This document shows, in pieces, positions 51,990 through 61,126 of a stretch of DNA of 64,000 nt. Position 1 is the stretch's first letter. The number at the start of each line of letters is the position of its first letter. Source of the DNA: JACOND01 sp965202795 (GTDB taxonomy: Bacteria; Bdellovibrionota; Bdellovibrionia; Bdellovibrionales; UBA1609); the NCBI GenBank assembly GCA_965202795.1, contig OZ241848.1, positions 806,001 through 870,000 on the forward strand, in the 5' to 3' direction. The notes beneath the pieces were generated by a model. It had not been told where the DNA came from and searched no databases. It saw only the letters and a program-made list of their open reading frames with translations. Made by a program: the position numbers and the translations under genes.

Positions 51990-52883
51990 ATGGCGGCAAA
52001 AAAAACAAAAGCCCTTTTAGGGGAGCTGGGCCTTTTGCCCTTAAAGCAGCTTGGCCAGAATTTTCTAGTCAATCAGGCTCTGGCCCGCAAAATCGCGCGT
52101 GCGGCTCAGAAATTCCCGCCGCCGTGGGTGGAGATTGGCCCGGGGCTTGGCGCGCTGACGAATTTGTTTCTGCCGGCGGAAAAAGAAAACTTGATTCTTA
52201 TAGAGCGGGACAAAAAGCTTGCGGCTTACTGGGAATCCAGGGGGGCGCGGGTTTTTTTCGGGGACGCGCTGAAGATCAGCTGGAGGGATCTTCCCCCCCG
52301 CCTCACTTTGTTTGGGAATCTCCCTTATCATATTGCCGGCCCTTTGATTATGGAGAGCCTGCCTTTCAGGGAGAGGATCCATGGGATGGTGTTTATGATG
52401 CAGAGGGAGGCGGCCCAGAGGGCGCTGGCCCGCCCGGGCGGAAAAGATTACGGCCCGCTTTCTGTTGTCTGCTCTCTTTTTTGGAGGGCGCGGGTTTTGG
52501 CGGAGGCTCTGGAAAGCGATTTTTTTCCCGCTCCGAAGGTCAGGGGCCGGGTTTTGGCTTTTGAGCCGAAGGAAAATGCCTGGACGGATGATCTTTCCGG
52601 CTTTCTGCGCTTTGTGAAGAATTGTTTTTCCCAGAGGCGGAAGATGCTTTTGCGCCGCCTGCCTTTGCCGGCGGCGGGGGCTTCCCTTCCGCAGGCAAAA
52701 GAGATTTTTTCTGACATGAGTTTGGATTTTAAAATCCGGGCGGAGGCCATCAGCCCGGAGCAATTTTTGGAGCTGTTTCTCCGCTGCCGCGCCCTCTCCG
52801 CCGGCCCTTCAGACAGCCGCTCCGCGGCCGGCCCGGCAAACAGCGCCGCCTCCTCCGCAAGCTCTTCAGACAAGCAGGCTTAA
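51990..52883 (+). CDS. ksgA: 16S rRNA dimethyladenosine transferase KsgA
   Basis: Dimethylates A1518/A1519 in 16S rRNA late in 30S assembly. 297 residues: KQLGQNFLVNQALARKI, VEIGPGLGALTNLFL (motif I), GNLPYHIAGPLIM (NLPY active site), FMMQREAAQR, and LDFKIRAEAISPEQFLEL. C-terminal Ser/Ala-rich tail of about 30 residues is extra. ATG 51990 is 4 bases after the ribonucleotide reductase stop, so the two genes are cotranscribed. Confidence 0.95.
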   Translation: MAAKKTKALLGELGLLPLKQLGQNFLVNQALARKIARAAQKFPPPWVEIGPGLGALTNLFLPAEKENLILIERDKKLAAYWESRGARVFFGDALKISWRDLPPRLTLFGNLPYHIAGPLIMESLPFRERIHGMVFMMQREAAQRALARPGGKDYGPLSVVCSLFWRARVLAEALESDFFPAPKVRGRVLAFEPKENAWTDDLSGFLRFVKNCFSQRRKMLLRRLPLPAAGASLPQAKEIFSDMSLDFKIRAEAISPEQFLELFLRCRALSAGPSDSRSAAGPANSAASSASSSDKQA

Positions 52884-52984
52884 GCGCGGGAGCCTCTTTG
52901 TTTCTAAAAATCTAAACCCAGCAGCGCTTGCGCCCAGACTGCGGTTTTGCGCGCCTCAAAAGCTCTTTTCCGCGCGCCCCATAG

Positions 52985-53401
52985 CTAAGGGAGCAAATCA
53001 AGCGCTATTTTCCTGGCTGCCTCTTTTTCTCGGCGCTCGGCCCTCCGGGCGGCAAAATTCTCTCCATGTAACTCATAACCTTGCCTCATTTTTCGCTCTG
53101 CCTCTTTTATGGCTGCGAGGATTTTATTCAGGCGCTCTGCGGCCTTTGCGCATGGACTCGTTATTTTTTCTGAAATGAATTGCTTAATTGCATGGACTTC
53201 AAAAGGCCACCTGGTTCTCAAAATTTCAGCTGCAATCCTCTTTATCTCCTGATCGGAAAGATCCTCAATCACTAGGCTTTGAACAGAAGACACCCGCGGC
53301 GATCCTATCCGCCTCCGCTGGCTGCCTGGCTGCGCCAGTTCATCCAAATATGCCATAAAATATTCCATCAGCTGATCATCAGCCCTCATAATTGTCCTCA
53401 T
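52985..53401 (-). CDS. Hypothetical helical protein at the edge of the defence island
   Basis: 138 residues, not recognised. Region LSDQEIKRIAAEILRTRWPFEVHAIKQF then a long charged helix with ERKMRQGYELHGENFAARRAERREKE. ATG 53401 follows AAGGAGG by 7 bases, better than the earlier ATG in the same frame. AT-rich DNA lies upstream. May belong to the island rather than to the ksgA operon. Confidence 0.6.
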   Translation of the reverse strand: MRTIMRADDQLMEYFMAYLDELAQPGSQRRRIGSPRVSSVQSLVIEDLSDQEIKRIAAEILRTRWPFEVHAIKQFISEKITSPCAKAAERLNKILAAIKEAERKMRQGYELHGENFAARRAERREKEAARKIALDLLP

Positions 53402-53918
53402 AATCTTGCCTCCTTGAGCGCCCTCAGCAAATGCTGCCTCCGGGCGGTTATTCATAAAACCACATTATCATAACATAAAAATAAAACAACATCTTTTTCT
53501 ATCAAACTCTCCGAAAACCCGGTAATCCCGGCAGTTGCCCTGACAGCTCTTAAAAATTTTTCTTTTTGCTTATGAAAGCCTGACATTTTCAATCACGCCC
53601 CATTTTTTGTTTACAGCAGCTCTTCTTGTCATAATTTTTATTATACTCGTCATTTTGACGAATACAAGAAAAAATATAGCAACAAGTGAAAAATTTTAAA
53701 GCAAGCGCTCCCCGCCGCTGCCATCCCCTCTAAAGCTGGCTCTGCCCCGCAGCCGGCGCAGCAGGGCATGGGCCGGCGGCTGCTTGACAAAGCTGCATGG
53801 ACATGCTAAGGAGCCTGAAAAGCCAGCGCAAAAACGGCATATTTTGGCGGTTTTCCCCGACTTTTTGTTTTTTCGGCGGATTTTTTGCTTGATTTTCAGG
53901 ATCGGGGGCGGGATAATT
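53402..53918. other. AT-rich gap with an operator-like inverted repeat
   Basis: No supported gene. TCGTCATTTTGACGA at 53647-53661 has six-base arms, imperfectly extendable, next to TTATAC. Such sites often bind antitoxin or Xre-type repressors; none adjoins it now, so it may be a remnant. Confidence 0.5.
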
Positions 53919-54008
53919 ATGGCCATGCCAGACAAAAGACGGGGCAGGGACTGGGTTTTTCCAGGGCAGCCCCCGCCTGAGCTGGATGAAAGCGGCCGGG
54001 CGCATTGA
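53919..54008 (+). CDS. Very small ORF before the Panacea gene
   Basis: 29 residues beginning MAMPDKRRGRDW and ending ELDESGRAH; its stop overlaps a possible TTG start of the next frame. Short for a toxin; recorded because antitoxin partners are often tiny. Confidence 0.25.
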   Translation: MAMPDKRRGRDWVFPGQPPPELDESGRAH

Positions 54009-54049
54009 ACCCGAAGAGATTAAAAACCCCCGATAAAAACAGCGGGCTT

Positions 54050-54640
54050 ATGATAATTGACAGGACAAAAGAAAGGCTGATTCATGCCATGGTTTTCTTT
54101 ATTAAGAAAACCATGCATTGTTATGCGCTGAAGCTTTTCCACCTTCTTTATTTTTTGGACTTTGAGCATTTCAGGCAGACTGGCCGGCCAGTCACAGGCA
54201 TGGAGTATTTTGCATGGAAAACAGGGCCCGCGCCGCGCGGCTTATATGATGAGCTGAAAACCCCCGGCAGGCTTAAACAATTTTTTGCTTTTATTCCAGA
54301 GCAGTTTTCTGATTCTGATTTTGCAAACAACAAAGATCTGCGGCTCCGCCCGAAAATAAATTTTGACAAAAGCCTTTTTTCCAAAAGAGAGATGGGCATA
54401 ATGAATCATCTGGCGGATTTATATAAAAACGCCAAGCCCAAAGACATGGCAGCAGCGGGCCATGACAAAAAAGGGCCCTGGCAGAGAGCGCTTAAAGAGA
54501 AAGCCAGGCCGCGGCAAATTATCCCTTATGAGCATGCTTTGGACAATTCCCCCGGCTCTGTCTCTAAAGAGGAGGCTGGGGAAATAGCGGGGGAAAATGC
54601 GGAAATGCGGCGCATGTTTAAGTTTGAAAGCTCAGTCTAA
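54050..54640 (+). CDS. Panacea-domain (SocA-like) antitoxin candidate
   Basis: 196 residues from ATG 54050 with the Panacea/DUF4065 core: ALKLFHLLYFLDFEHFRQTG, RPVTGMEYFAWKTGPAPRGLYDEL and later KRGMGI-type helix turns. Panacea domains neutralise diverse toxins. An upstream partner of normal size is missing; the downstream gene is convergent and overlaps it by 4 bases at the stop codons. A TTG at 54005 is an alternative start. Partner unknown. Confidence 0.7.
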   Translation: MIIDRTKERLIHAMVFFIKKTMHCYALKLFHLLYFLDFEHFRQTGRPVTGMEYFAWKTGPAPRGLYDELKTPGRLKQFFAFIPEQFSDSDFANNKDLRLRPKINFDKSLFSKREMGIMNHLADLYKNAKPKDMAAAGHDKKGPWQRALKEKARPRQIIPYEHALDNSPGSVSKEEAGEIAGENAEMRRMFKFESSV

Positions 54641-56901
54641 AATTGATCGCGCCTTGCCCTCTCCGCCGTTTTTCGCAGCCCATCATAATGCCCTTTATCT
54701 AATTTTTCAACAAGCTCTAAAATATCTTCTATAACCTGCCGGCCTTCGCTCCACTGGCTTATATCCCAGCCAGTCATTTTGTCTATGCCTGAATGAGAAT
54801 GAGCATTTATAAACCGCCTTATTTTTTCTTTTTTCCCAGAATCAAAGCCTGTTTTTTTCCTTGCGTTAGAGAGAAGCCTGTCAAGAATTTTCTCTGAAGG
54901 AAACTTAAAAGACAAAAAAGCCTCCATAAATTTCCTTGCAATATTGGGGAAAGGATAAATTTCTTTAAGAGCATTGCTTGTGTCAGCTCTCAATCTATAT
55001 AAAAGACTAAAAAGATACTGATATTCTGAATCATAGCTTTTCAATAAGCTGTCCAAAGGGCTTAATTCTGCTGCTCTTTTATTTTGTTCAGAAAAATTTT
55101 TTATCATAAAAAATTCCGCACTCTCCTTATAATCATAATCACTTTTAAACCAATGTTTAATATGTTTAAAAAAATCAAAATTATGGGTTAATATAAAAAC
55201 TTGTTTTGCCGTTGTAATTTCTGACTTTATAAAGCCAAAAGCCTGAAATACAGAATTGGAATCCAGGCTGGAAACAGGATCATCCACAACAACAATGCCG
55301 CTGTTAAGATCAAAGCCCTCCTCATTTAATTTTGACAAAAAATACACCAAAGCGACTGCTGTTTTTTCGCCTTCACTGAGGGATTTTGCGAGTTTGTTAT
55401 CGGAGACTCTTTTAATATAATACCCTTCATTTTCTGTATTTGTCGGATGGAATATCAGCTCCTCTCTTCCTAAAAAAGATTTCAGCTTGCTGTTGATTGT
55501 TTGAGCTGTGGCTTTATAATCTCTTCTTTTCTGGGACAGCTCCTCTGCTTCTGCTGTTATTTTAGAGGTCTCATCATTCAGGGTTTTTACAGATTTTTCT
55601 AAGCTGTCAAGCTCATTTTTAAGGGTTTGATACTCTTCATAAGCTTCAGACAAAAAATGTTTTTCTATATCTTGTTTCTCTTTCAGCCTTGTCTCTTGAA
55701 AACTGCCAGTCCTTCTGTTATGCTGAGATAAAATCTCATTAACCTCATCAATTAAGGCTTTTATTTGAAAGCTCTCACAGCGCGTCTCTTCAGCTGTTTT
55801 GAAGGGGTTTTCTTTTTTCTGGCTTAGTTTTTTCAACACAGTTCCTATAAATTGATTATATCTCTGTATTTCATTGCTCAAGCTGTTTTTTTTCTCATCA
55901 AAATTTTGAGATAAATCTTCATATAAAGCGCTTTTATCCGGCATTGATATTTCAATTTTTTTTAATTCCCAGTCTCTTTTAAGCGCTTCTATGCTCTTCA
56001 TAAGATTTTCATAATCCCGGCTAAAATGCTTTTGTAAATCTTCAATTCTGTTTTTTGGCATAGGCTGCCCGCAAAAATGACAGCTCCCCTCATTAGACTG
56101 ATTATACAAGTCCAGCCCCTCTTTTGCCCATTTATTGAGAGCCTGATTGTTTTTTAATTTTTCTATAGTTTCAGAGATGACCTTTGTTTTCAAAATCCTA
56201 TTTGTTTTTTCAATATCTTCTTTGTTAAACAAAGCCTGTTCTCTAAGCAACAGCGCCTTCTCTTTGAGAGCTTGATTGACGGCTCTCTTTTTTTCATCTA
56301 ACTTTTCTGCATTCAAAATGCCCTGAGTTATTTCCTCTTTATTGAAAGACTCTATCTTTTCGCAAAAATTTGATTTGTCATAGTTTGTATACGCGTCTGT
56401 TCCTTCCGTCCTTAGAAAATTTTTTATTTGCCTGGCTTTTTCCGCAATAAATTTCTTTTTTTCTTTCTTCTTTTTTCTTAAATTTTCTTTTTCAGAATTT
56501 AGCAGCTCCTTTTTTTCTTTTTCCCTGGCTTTTAAATTTTTCAATTTTTTCTTTTGCCCTATATCCTCTTTTCCCAAATAATATATGGGACGGCTTGCAT
56601 TTTCCTGTGTGAAAACATTTTCATCTATAAAGTCCCTGTTGAACACCCTAATATTGAAATTTTGGGGTAAATTTGCTCTGTTTATTATCCCGCCGTCTGT
56701 TTGCAGCTGAAAATCAGCCTCTGAAAAATCATTATGCGGCGCCTGCAGCTCAAGACATCTAAACAGCCGGGAAAGCGTTGTTTTGCCTGACGCGTTCCAG
56801 CCATAGATTAAATTGTATTTTTTAAAATCTGGCAGATCAGCCGGCGCCTGATAATTGTCAAACACCCCAAAATTTTTTATTTTCTTAATTTTTTCAATCA
56901 T
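54637..56901 (-). CDS. RloC/PrrC-like AAA_13 ATPase with zinc hook, putative anticodon nuclease
   Basis: 754 residues. N-terminal P-loop YGWNASGKTTL (34-43), a long coiled coil broken at GSCHFCGQPM (CxxC at 274-277, a Rad50-like zinc hook), ABC signature SLSEGEKTA (507-515), Walker B GIVVVDDPVSSLD (535-547), H-loop ILTHNFDFF, and a C-terminal helical part with RRFINAHSH (R-x4-H), the HEPN-type motif used by PrrC nucleases. RloC proteins respond to DNA damage or phage and cleave tRNA anticodons; here that is inferred. Codon use is AT-rich. It follows hsdS on the same strand with a 68-base gap. Confidence 0.65.
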   Translation of the reverse strand: MIEKIKKIKNFGVFDNYQAPADLPDFKKYNLIYGWNASGKTTLSRLFRCLELQAPHNDFSEADFQLQTDGGIINRANLPQNFNIRVFNRDFIDENVFTQENASRPIYYLGKEDIGQKKKLKNLKAREKEKKELLNSEKENLRKKKKEKKKFIAEKARQIKNFLRTEGTDAYTNYDKSNFCEKIESFNKEEITQGILNAEKLDEKKRAVNQALKEKALLLREQALFNKEDIEKTNRILKTKVISETIEKLKNNQALNKWAKEGLDLYNQSNEGSCHFCGQPMPKNRIEDLQKHFSRDYENLMKSIEALKRDWELKKIEISMPDKSALYEDLSQNFDEKKNSLSNEIQRYNQFIGTVLKKLSQKKENPFKTAEETRCESFQIKALIDEVNEILSQHNRRTGSFQETRLKEKQDIEKHFLSEAYEEYQTLKNELDSLEKSVKTLNDETSKITAEAEELSQKRRDYKATAQTINSKLKSFLGREELIFHPTNTENEGYYIKRVSDNKLAKSLSEGEKTAVALVYFLSKLNEEGFDLNSGIVVVDDPVSSLDSNSVFQAFGFIKSEITTAKQVFILTHNFDFFKHIKHWFKSDYDYKESAEFFMIKNFSEQNKRAAELSPLDSLLKSYDSEYQYLFSLLYRLRADTSNALKEIYPFPNIARKFMEAFLSFKFPSEKILDRLLSNARKKTGFDSGKKEKIRRFINAHSHSGIDKMTGWDISQWSEGRQVIEDILELVEKLDKGHYDGLRKTAERARRDQF

Positions 56902-56969
56902 TATTCCCCCTTAAAATAACCCGCAACAGATAAAAATCAATTCTTAAGATCGCTTAAATCGGCTGATTT

Positions 56970-58835
56970 TCAACAGACATCAAGATGAGACAAAGATTGA
57001 GCCAGCTGGACGCTCAGGCTTTTTTCCTCTTGGATTTGCCTCTCCGTTTTTTCTATATGTTCCATAAAAGCGGCAATTTCTTTTTGAACTTCCAGCGGCG
57101 GGAGAGGGATTTTATATTTTATAGCATAGTCTTTTGTGAGCCTTTGCAGCCCTCCTGTTCCACCCATATTCTTTTTTCCGATATCAATAAATATATTGCT
57201 GGAAATGAGATAATAAATTATTTCAGATAGAATATTTTTTTTATTAATTCTATATACAAAAAATTCACTTGAACCAAAGCCAATCCCATTTTTTAAGTTT
57301 CTCGCAATTCCAGACTTGCCGTTTTCAAAACAAGGGGTTACACGAGCTAGCAAGACATCTTCTTCTGCAAAATATGTGTATCCTGAATATACATCTTTTA
57401 TTTTTTTTTCATTTTGTACTCTAATGCTCATATTATGAGCGCTCAGATCTGCCATTGGAACAAAAGACACAAGTTGATTTTTTGGCAAATCTTTTACTTT
57501 AGATTTTTTAGGATTAAATTCACAGATATCCCCTAATTCCACCATAGGCCAGATGCTGTCCGGTTGTTCATCAAATGCAGCGCCGTCTTTTTCAATTTGT
57601 TTTTTTGCCTTTCCTGTGACAGGCGGAGATTTTGCGGCAGCATGGCTTTCCTGAAGGGTTTTAAGGCTTTGGCCGGCGCCAGGCATGCTGAAGGGGATGC
57701 CCTCTTTTTGGAGATAAGCCTTTTGCCTTTTGACAAGGGTCTGGAGCGGCTGTTTGACGCGGCCCCCGGAGAGCTTTTGAAAATCCAGCTTTCCATTGAG
57801 GCAAAGCTGAAAAGCCATGGCCTTGAATTCTTTTGCGCCGCTTTCAGAGCATAAAACATCCTTGAAATTTCTTTTTAGCATTTTCCAATAATGGGACAGC
57901 TCTTTTTTGCTTTTTGACTGAGTTATAAAATATGCCGCGGATTTTGAAAATCCCTCTTGCTTTTGAGATTTTTCTTTTGCTTGGGATTCCAAAAGGGCGC
58001 ATTTTTCCATAAGAGTAACAATTTCTTTTTGGACTTCCAGAGGAGGGAGAGGGACATTATAATTATACAGAACTTTTTTGCTTAAATTGTTAATATTTGT
58101 GCTGCTTATTGTGGAAGCTAAATATTTATTGAATCTGGGAGCATGGAGGAGGTGAAACAAGTATTTTGACAGAACATCTTTATTTGTTCTTATACATCCC
58201 ATGAAACCGCCAAAGTAATAATCTGTATTTTGCTCAATAAATGCTGTTTTTCCAATATGCTTTATACTGCCGCTTGCTAGGCATATAAAGATATCGTTTT
58301 TTATCAGCCTTTGAGTTTCATTGGTTTTTTTACTGATCTGCTTTATCTCTTTCAAATTCAAACTTCCATCTATATCAATATTATTTGCTCTCAGCACTAC
58401 ATTGCCGCCTTTGGCTATTTCATCTTTTTTTGAATATGTGACTCCTCTCAACAATTCGCAAAATTCCCTCAATTCCGCCATAGGCCAGATGCTGTCAGCC
58501 CGCTCTGCAAAAGCGGCGCTCTTTTTTTGGGCTTGTTTTTTTGCTTTCCCTGTGACAGGCGGAGATTCTGCAGCAGCATGGCCTTTCTGGAGATTTGTAA
58601 GGCTTTGGCCGGCGCCAGGCATGCTGAAGGGGATGCCCTCTTTTTGGAGATAAGCCTTTTGCCTTTTGACAAGGGTCTGAAGCGGCTGTTTGATACGGCC
58701 CCCGGAGAGCTTTTGAAAGTCCAGCCTGCCGCTGATCGCCAGCTGAAAAACAAGGGATTTGAGGCTTTTTGCCTCTTCCCCTGAATTTTGAAAGACATCA
58801 AAATTTCTAAATAAAATGTCAGGATTTTTATTCAT
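56970..58835 (-). CDS. hsdS: Type I restriction-modification specificity subunit HsdS
   Basis: DNA-recognition subunit with two target-recognition domains. 621 residues built of two similar halves: each has a near-identical repeat (AMAFQLCLNGKLDF.. or SLVFQLAISGRLDF.., then QTLVKRQKAYLQKEGIPFS), a variable recognition domain starting at IWPMAEL or IWPMVEL, and a conserved helix ending PLPPLEVQKEI. Length exceeds the usual 400-450 because of the repeated linkers. Next to a degraded hsdM/hsdR pair, so it probably has no working enzyme in cis. Confidence 0.9.
   Translation of the reverse strand: MNKNPDILFRNFDVFQNSGEEAKSLKSLVFQLAISGRLDFQKLSGGRIKQPLQTLVKRQKAYLQKEGIPFSMPGAGQSLTNLQKGHAAAESPPVTGKAKKQAQKKSAAFAERADSIWPMAELREFCELLRGVTYSKKDEIAKGGNVVLRANNIDIDGSLNLKEIKQISKKTNETQRLIKNDIFICLASGSIKHIGKTAFIEQNTDYYFGGFMGCIRTNKDVLSKYLFHLLHAPRFNKYLASTISSTNINNLSKKVLYNYNVPLPPLEVQKEIVTLMEKCALLESQAKEKSQKQEGFSKSAAYFITQSKSKKELSHYWKMLKRNFKDVLCSESGAKEFKAMAFQLCLNGKLDFQKLSGGRVKQPLQTLVKRQKAYLQKEGIPFSMPGAGQSLKTLQESHAAAKSPPVTGKAKKQIEKDGAAFDEQPDSIWPMVELGDICEFNPKKSKVKDLPKNQLVSFVPMADLSAHNMSIRVQNEKKIKDVYSGYTYFAEEDVLLARVTPCFENGKSGIARNLKNGIGFGSSEFFVYRINKKNILSEIIYYLISSNIFIDIGKKNMGGTGGLQRLTKDYAIKYKIPLPPLEVQKEIAAFMEHIEKTERQIQEEKSLSVQLAQSLSHLDVC
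57608..57795. repeat. HsdS internal direct repeat, copy 1
   Basis: Near-identical at DNA level to 58544-58731 (offset 936). Encodes the linker helix before the second recognition domain. Confidence 0.85.
58544..58731. repeat. HsdS internal direct repeat, copy 2
   Basis: Matches 57608-57795. Recombination between the copies would delete 936 bp and one recognition domain in frame. Confidence 0.85.
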
Positions 58836-58896
58836 GCGCCCCTTTCACTTGCTTTAAAAAACGCCTTGATGAGCTGATTTTTGCGAAACATCGCCT

Positions 58897-59616
58897 TTAT
58901 ATAAAATATTTTTTTGGCATTTCATCCCAAGTTCGGCCGCTGAGCAGGCGGCCCGCGGCGCTTTTTCGGACACCCCCCCACTGCTTAAAAAAGAAAGCGA
59001 CATCTTTTTTAAGGCACTGATTGCGAGCCTGCTCCACCCATTCTTTTCGCATTGCGCGGGCTTTCGGCCCAGACTCCCCTCCGACAATTACCCAGTCAAT
59101 GCCTTTAAGCCTGAGCCGGGGAAGCGGGCCTAAAAGCGGCTCTAAGGATAAAAATTTTACATGGGCTTTTGTTTTCAGCAAATGATCTGCCCGAAACATA
59201 TAATTTTTGCTTTCAATGCTGGTCCCCATCCATATATTTTTGGTCCAGTTAAGCTGTGCGGCGATTTTTTCCAGCCGCTCAGGGCGCTTGGTTAAAACTT
59301 GAAAAATATGCTGGGAGGCGCGGTTCATCACCTGAAAAACTTTTTTTATAAAAATATCAGGAACTTCCGCATGAAACAAATCACTCATTGAATTGACGAA
59401 TATCATTTTCGGCTTCGCCCATTTTAGGGGAATGTCAAGAGCTGATTCATGCAAAGTGAGCCTAAAGCCGTTTCTGTAATTGCGCTGGCCCATTTTCTGC
59501 AGCCTGCGGGACAGCCTTTCGGCATAGCAGTTTTTGCAGCCGGGGCTGACCTTGTCACAGCCAGTGAGGGGATTCCAAGTGGCGTCTGTCCATTCTATGC
59601 CTGATAATGCCGCCAT
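58897..59616 (-). CDS. DUF5131 (phage Gp37/Gp68-like) protein within the RM operon
   Basis: 239 residues: SGIEWTDATWNPLTGCDKVS, PGCKNCYAERLSRR with three clustered Cys (radical-SAM-like arrangement), IFVNSMSDLFH, VLTKRPERL, and WVIVGGESGPKAR. The family occurs in phages and defence loci, with unknown biochemistry. It sits between the hsdM remnant and hsdS, where normally no gene lies. ATG 59616 follows AGGGGTGAAT; a GTG two codons earlier is possible. Confidence 0.75.
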   Translation of the reverse strand: MAALSGIEWTDATWNPLTGCDKVSPGCKNCYAERLSRRLQKMGQRNYRNGFRLTLHESALDIPLKWAKPKMIFVNSMSDLFHAEVPDIFIKKVFQVMNRASQHIFQVLTKRPERLEKIAAQLNWTKNIWMGTSIESKNYMFRADHLLKTKAHVKFLSLEPLLGPLPRLRLKGIDWVIVGGESGPKARAMRKEWVEQARNQCLKKDVAFFFKQWGGVRKSAAGRLLSGRTWDEMPKKYFI

Positions 59617-59638
59617 ATTCACCCCTGCTATAAATCTC

Positions 59639-59933
59639 TCAAATAAGAGATTTTTCCAGTATATGCTGTATCTTATTTAAAAGTTTTTTGTTTTCCGCCT
59701 TTAAAGACAGGTATTCTTTTTCCAAAACCGCTGGATCAGCATAGCTTTTTCTGCCAGCATAAGGGTTTTTTATATCCAAATTGCAGCTGTTCTTTTTTAT
59801 TTCCCTTATAGAAACCTGCCATGCCAGCTGATTTTCTTCTCTGGCCTTCCACCATTTTTTGACCGGCTCAAACTCCTTATGCTGAATAGGGCGGCCCTGT
59901 GTGTATTGTTTTAAGCCCGGCGGCAGGGGCAGC
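59639..59933 (-). pseudogene. hsdM remnant: C-terminal end of type I methyltransferase
   Basis: About 97 residues homologous only to the HsdM C-terminus (EFEPVKKWWKAREENQLAWQ and KKNSCNLDIKNPY). The SAM-binding and NPPF domains are absent. It joins directly to the hsdR fragment, frame-shifted. Confidence 0.8.
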
Positions 59934-60227
59934 AAAGGGGATGTCTAAAATATCCGCATAGTCCAAAGCCTGCTGCATCCCTGAAGATACCGAGTGGCTG
60001 CCGTCTTTTGCCTCAATGACAGCAAGCGGGATGTCATTTTTATAGAGAATGATGTCCGCCCGCTTTCCCGGCAGCCTGCCGGCTGTCCGGCCCTGGACCT
60101 GGATTCTTCCATCCGTAAAATAAACCTCCTCCCTCATTTGAGAGAAAGTGTCCCAGCCCGCGCTTTTTATCGCGGGAGCGATGTGTTTTGCGCAAATATC
60201 CCTTTCTGACAGATCCTTTTTGCTCAT
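59934..60227 (-). pseudogene. hsdR remnant: N-terminal end of type I restriction subunit
   Basis: Starts MSKKDLSERDICAKHI and reads EEVYFTDGRIQVQGR, RADIILYKNDIPLAVIEAKD (nuclease D...ExK) and DYADILDIPF, then stops being homologous at the junction with hsdM. The helicase motor is absent. A deletion of perhaps 3-4 kb fused the two gene ends; size inferred from family lengths. Confidence 0.8.
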
Positions 60228-60489
60228 AAAACCGGCCTCCTCTTCTCCAGCAGCCTCTTCCAGAATATTCGGCCTTTCAGAGGCCCCGCCGCCACAAAAT
60301 CCCGCCATCGGCGGAGAGCCTTGCGGGGCGGGGGCAGGCCTCGTCTGATTTTCATCCGCTCAATGCCATTATTCTGAAAAACAGCGGGAGGTCAAATTAA
60401 ATTCTAAACCCGGGCATTAAAAAGACCGCTCCTCCGGCAGGCTTTTTAAAGGCCTTTGCGGGGGCGCGGGGGGGGGGCAGCCGCCGCCG

Positions 60490-61062
60490 CTAAATTTCCC
60501 CTGAAGTGATATGGCCGCTTGTCAGATGGGCTTTTGAAACCCGTGTATGGCCTGAAATTTTTGCGCTGCCCAAAATCTTTGCATGGCCGAAAATCCGCGC
60601 ATTGTCTGAAATCTCCGCCCGGCCGCCCGCTTCAGCAAAGCCGGAAACCTCCGCCCGGCCGCTGATTTTTGCGCCGCCATAAACCCTCGCGGCGCCGGAA
60701 ATCTTTGCATGGCCCAAAACTCTGGCGCCGCCGGAAACCGATGCAATGCCGGAAACCTCCGCATGGCCCAAAACCCTGGCGCTGCCTGAAACCCGCGCCA
60801 TGCCGGAAATCTTTGCATGGCCCAAAACCCCCGCATCGCCGGAAACCTTTGCCTCGTCTAAAATTTTTGCCTGGCCGGAAACTTTTGCTTTTCCGCAAAC
60901 AGCCGCGGTCCTGGCCACAAAAGCCGTTTTGGCCGCAGAAGCCGAAGCCGCCACAAAGCCGCCTCCGCTGCTGTGCGGGCCGCCCTTCACTCCATAGCCG
61001 CATGCCGCGCCCGCCGCAGAGGCGGAAAACCCAAACACCAGAAAAACAGCCGGGAGTTTCAT
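60490..61062 (-). CDS. Secreted left-handed beta-helix protein, copy 2
   Basis: 190 residues: signal peptide (MKLPAVFLVFGFSASAAGA), the shared module CGYGVKGGPHSSGGGFVA and KTAFVARTAAVC, then about 22 hexads such as AKISGMARVSGSARVLGHAEV, and a short Ser/Thr-rich tail. The hexad repeats are the most regular of the three paralogues. Predicted to form a needle-like periplasmic or surface rod. No catalytic residues evident. It lies directly downstream of copy 3 on the same strand and beside the defence island. Confidence 0.75.
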   Translation of the reverse strand: MKLPAVFLVFGFSASAAGAACGYGVKGGPHSSGGGFVAASASAAKTAFVARTAAVCGKAKVSGQAKILDEAKVSGDAGVLGHAKISGMARVSGSARVLGHAEVSGIASVSGGARVLGHAKISGAARVYGGAKISGRAEVSGFAEAGGRAEISDNARIFGHAKILGSAKISGHTRVSKAHLTSGHITSGEI

Positions 61063-61126
61063 GCTGAATGCGCTAAAAAAACAAATCGCCGCCAGCCTTT
61101 GCAGCTTCTGAATGTCCAGCGGCTGA

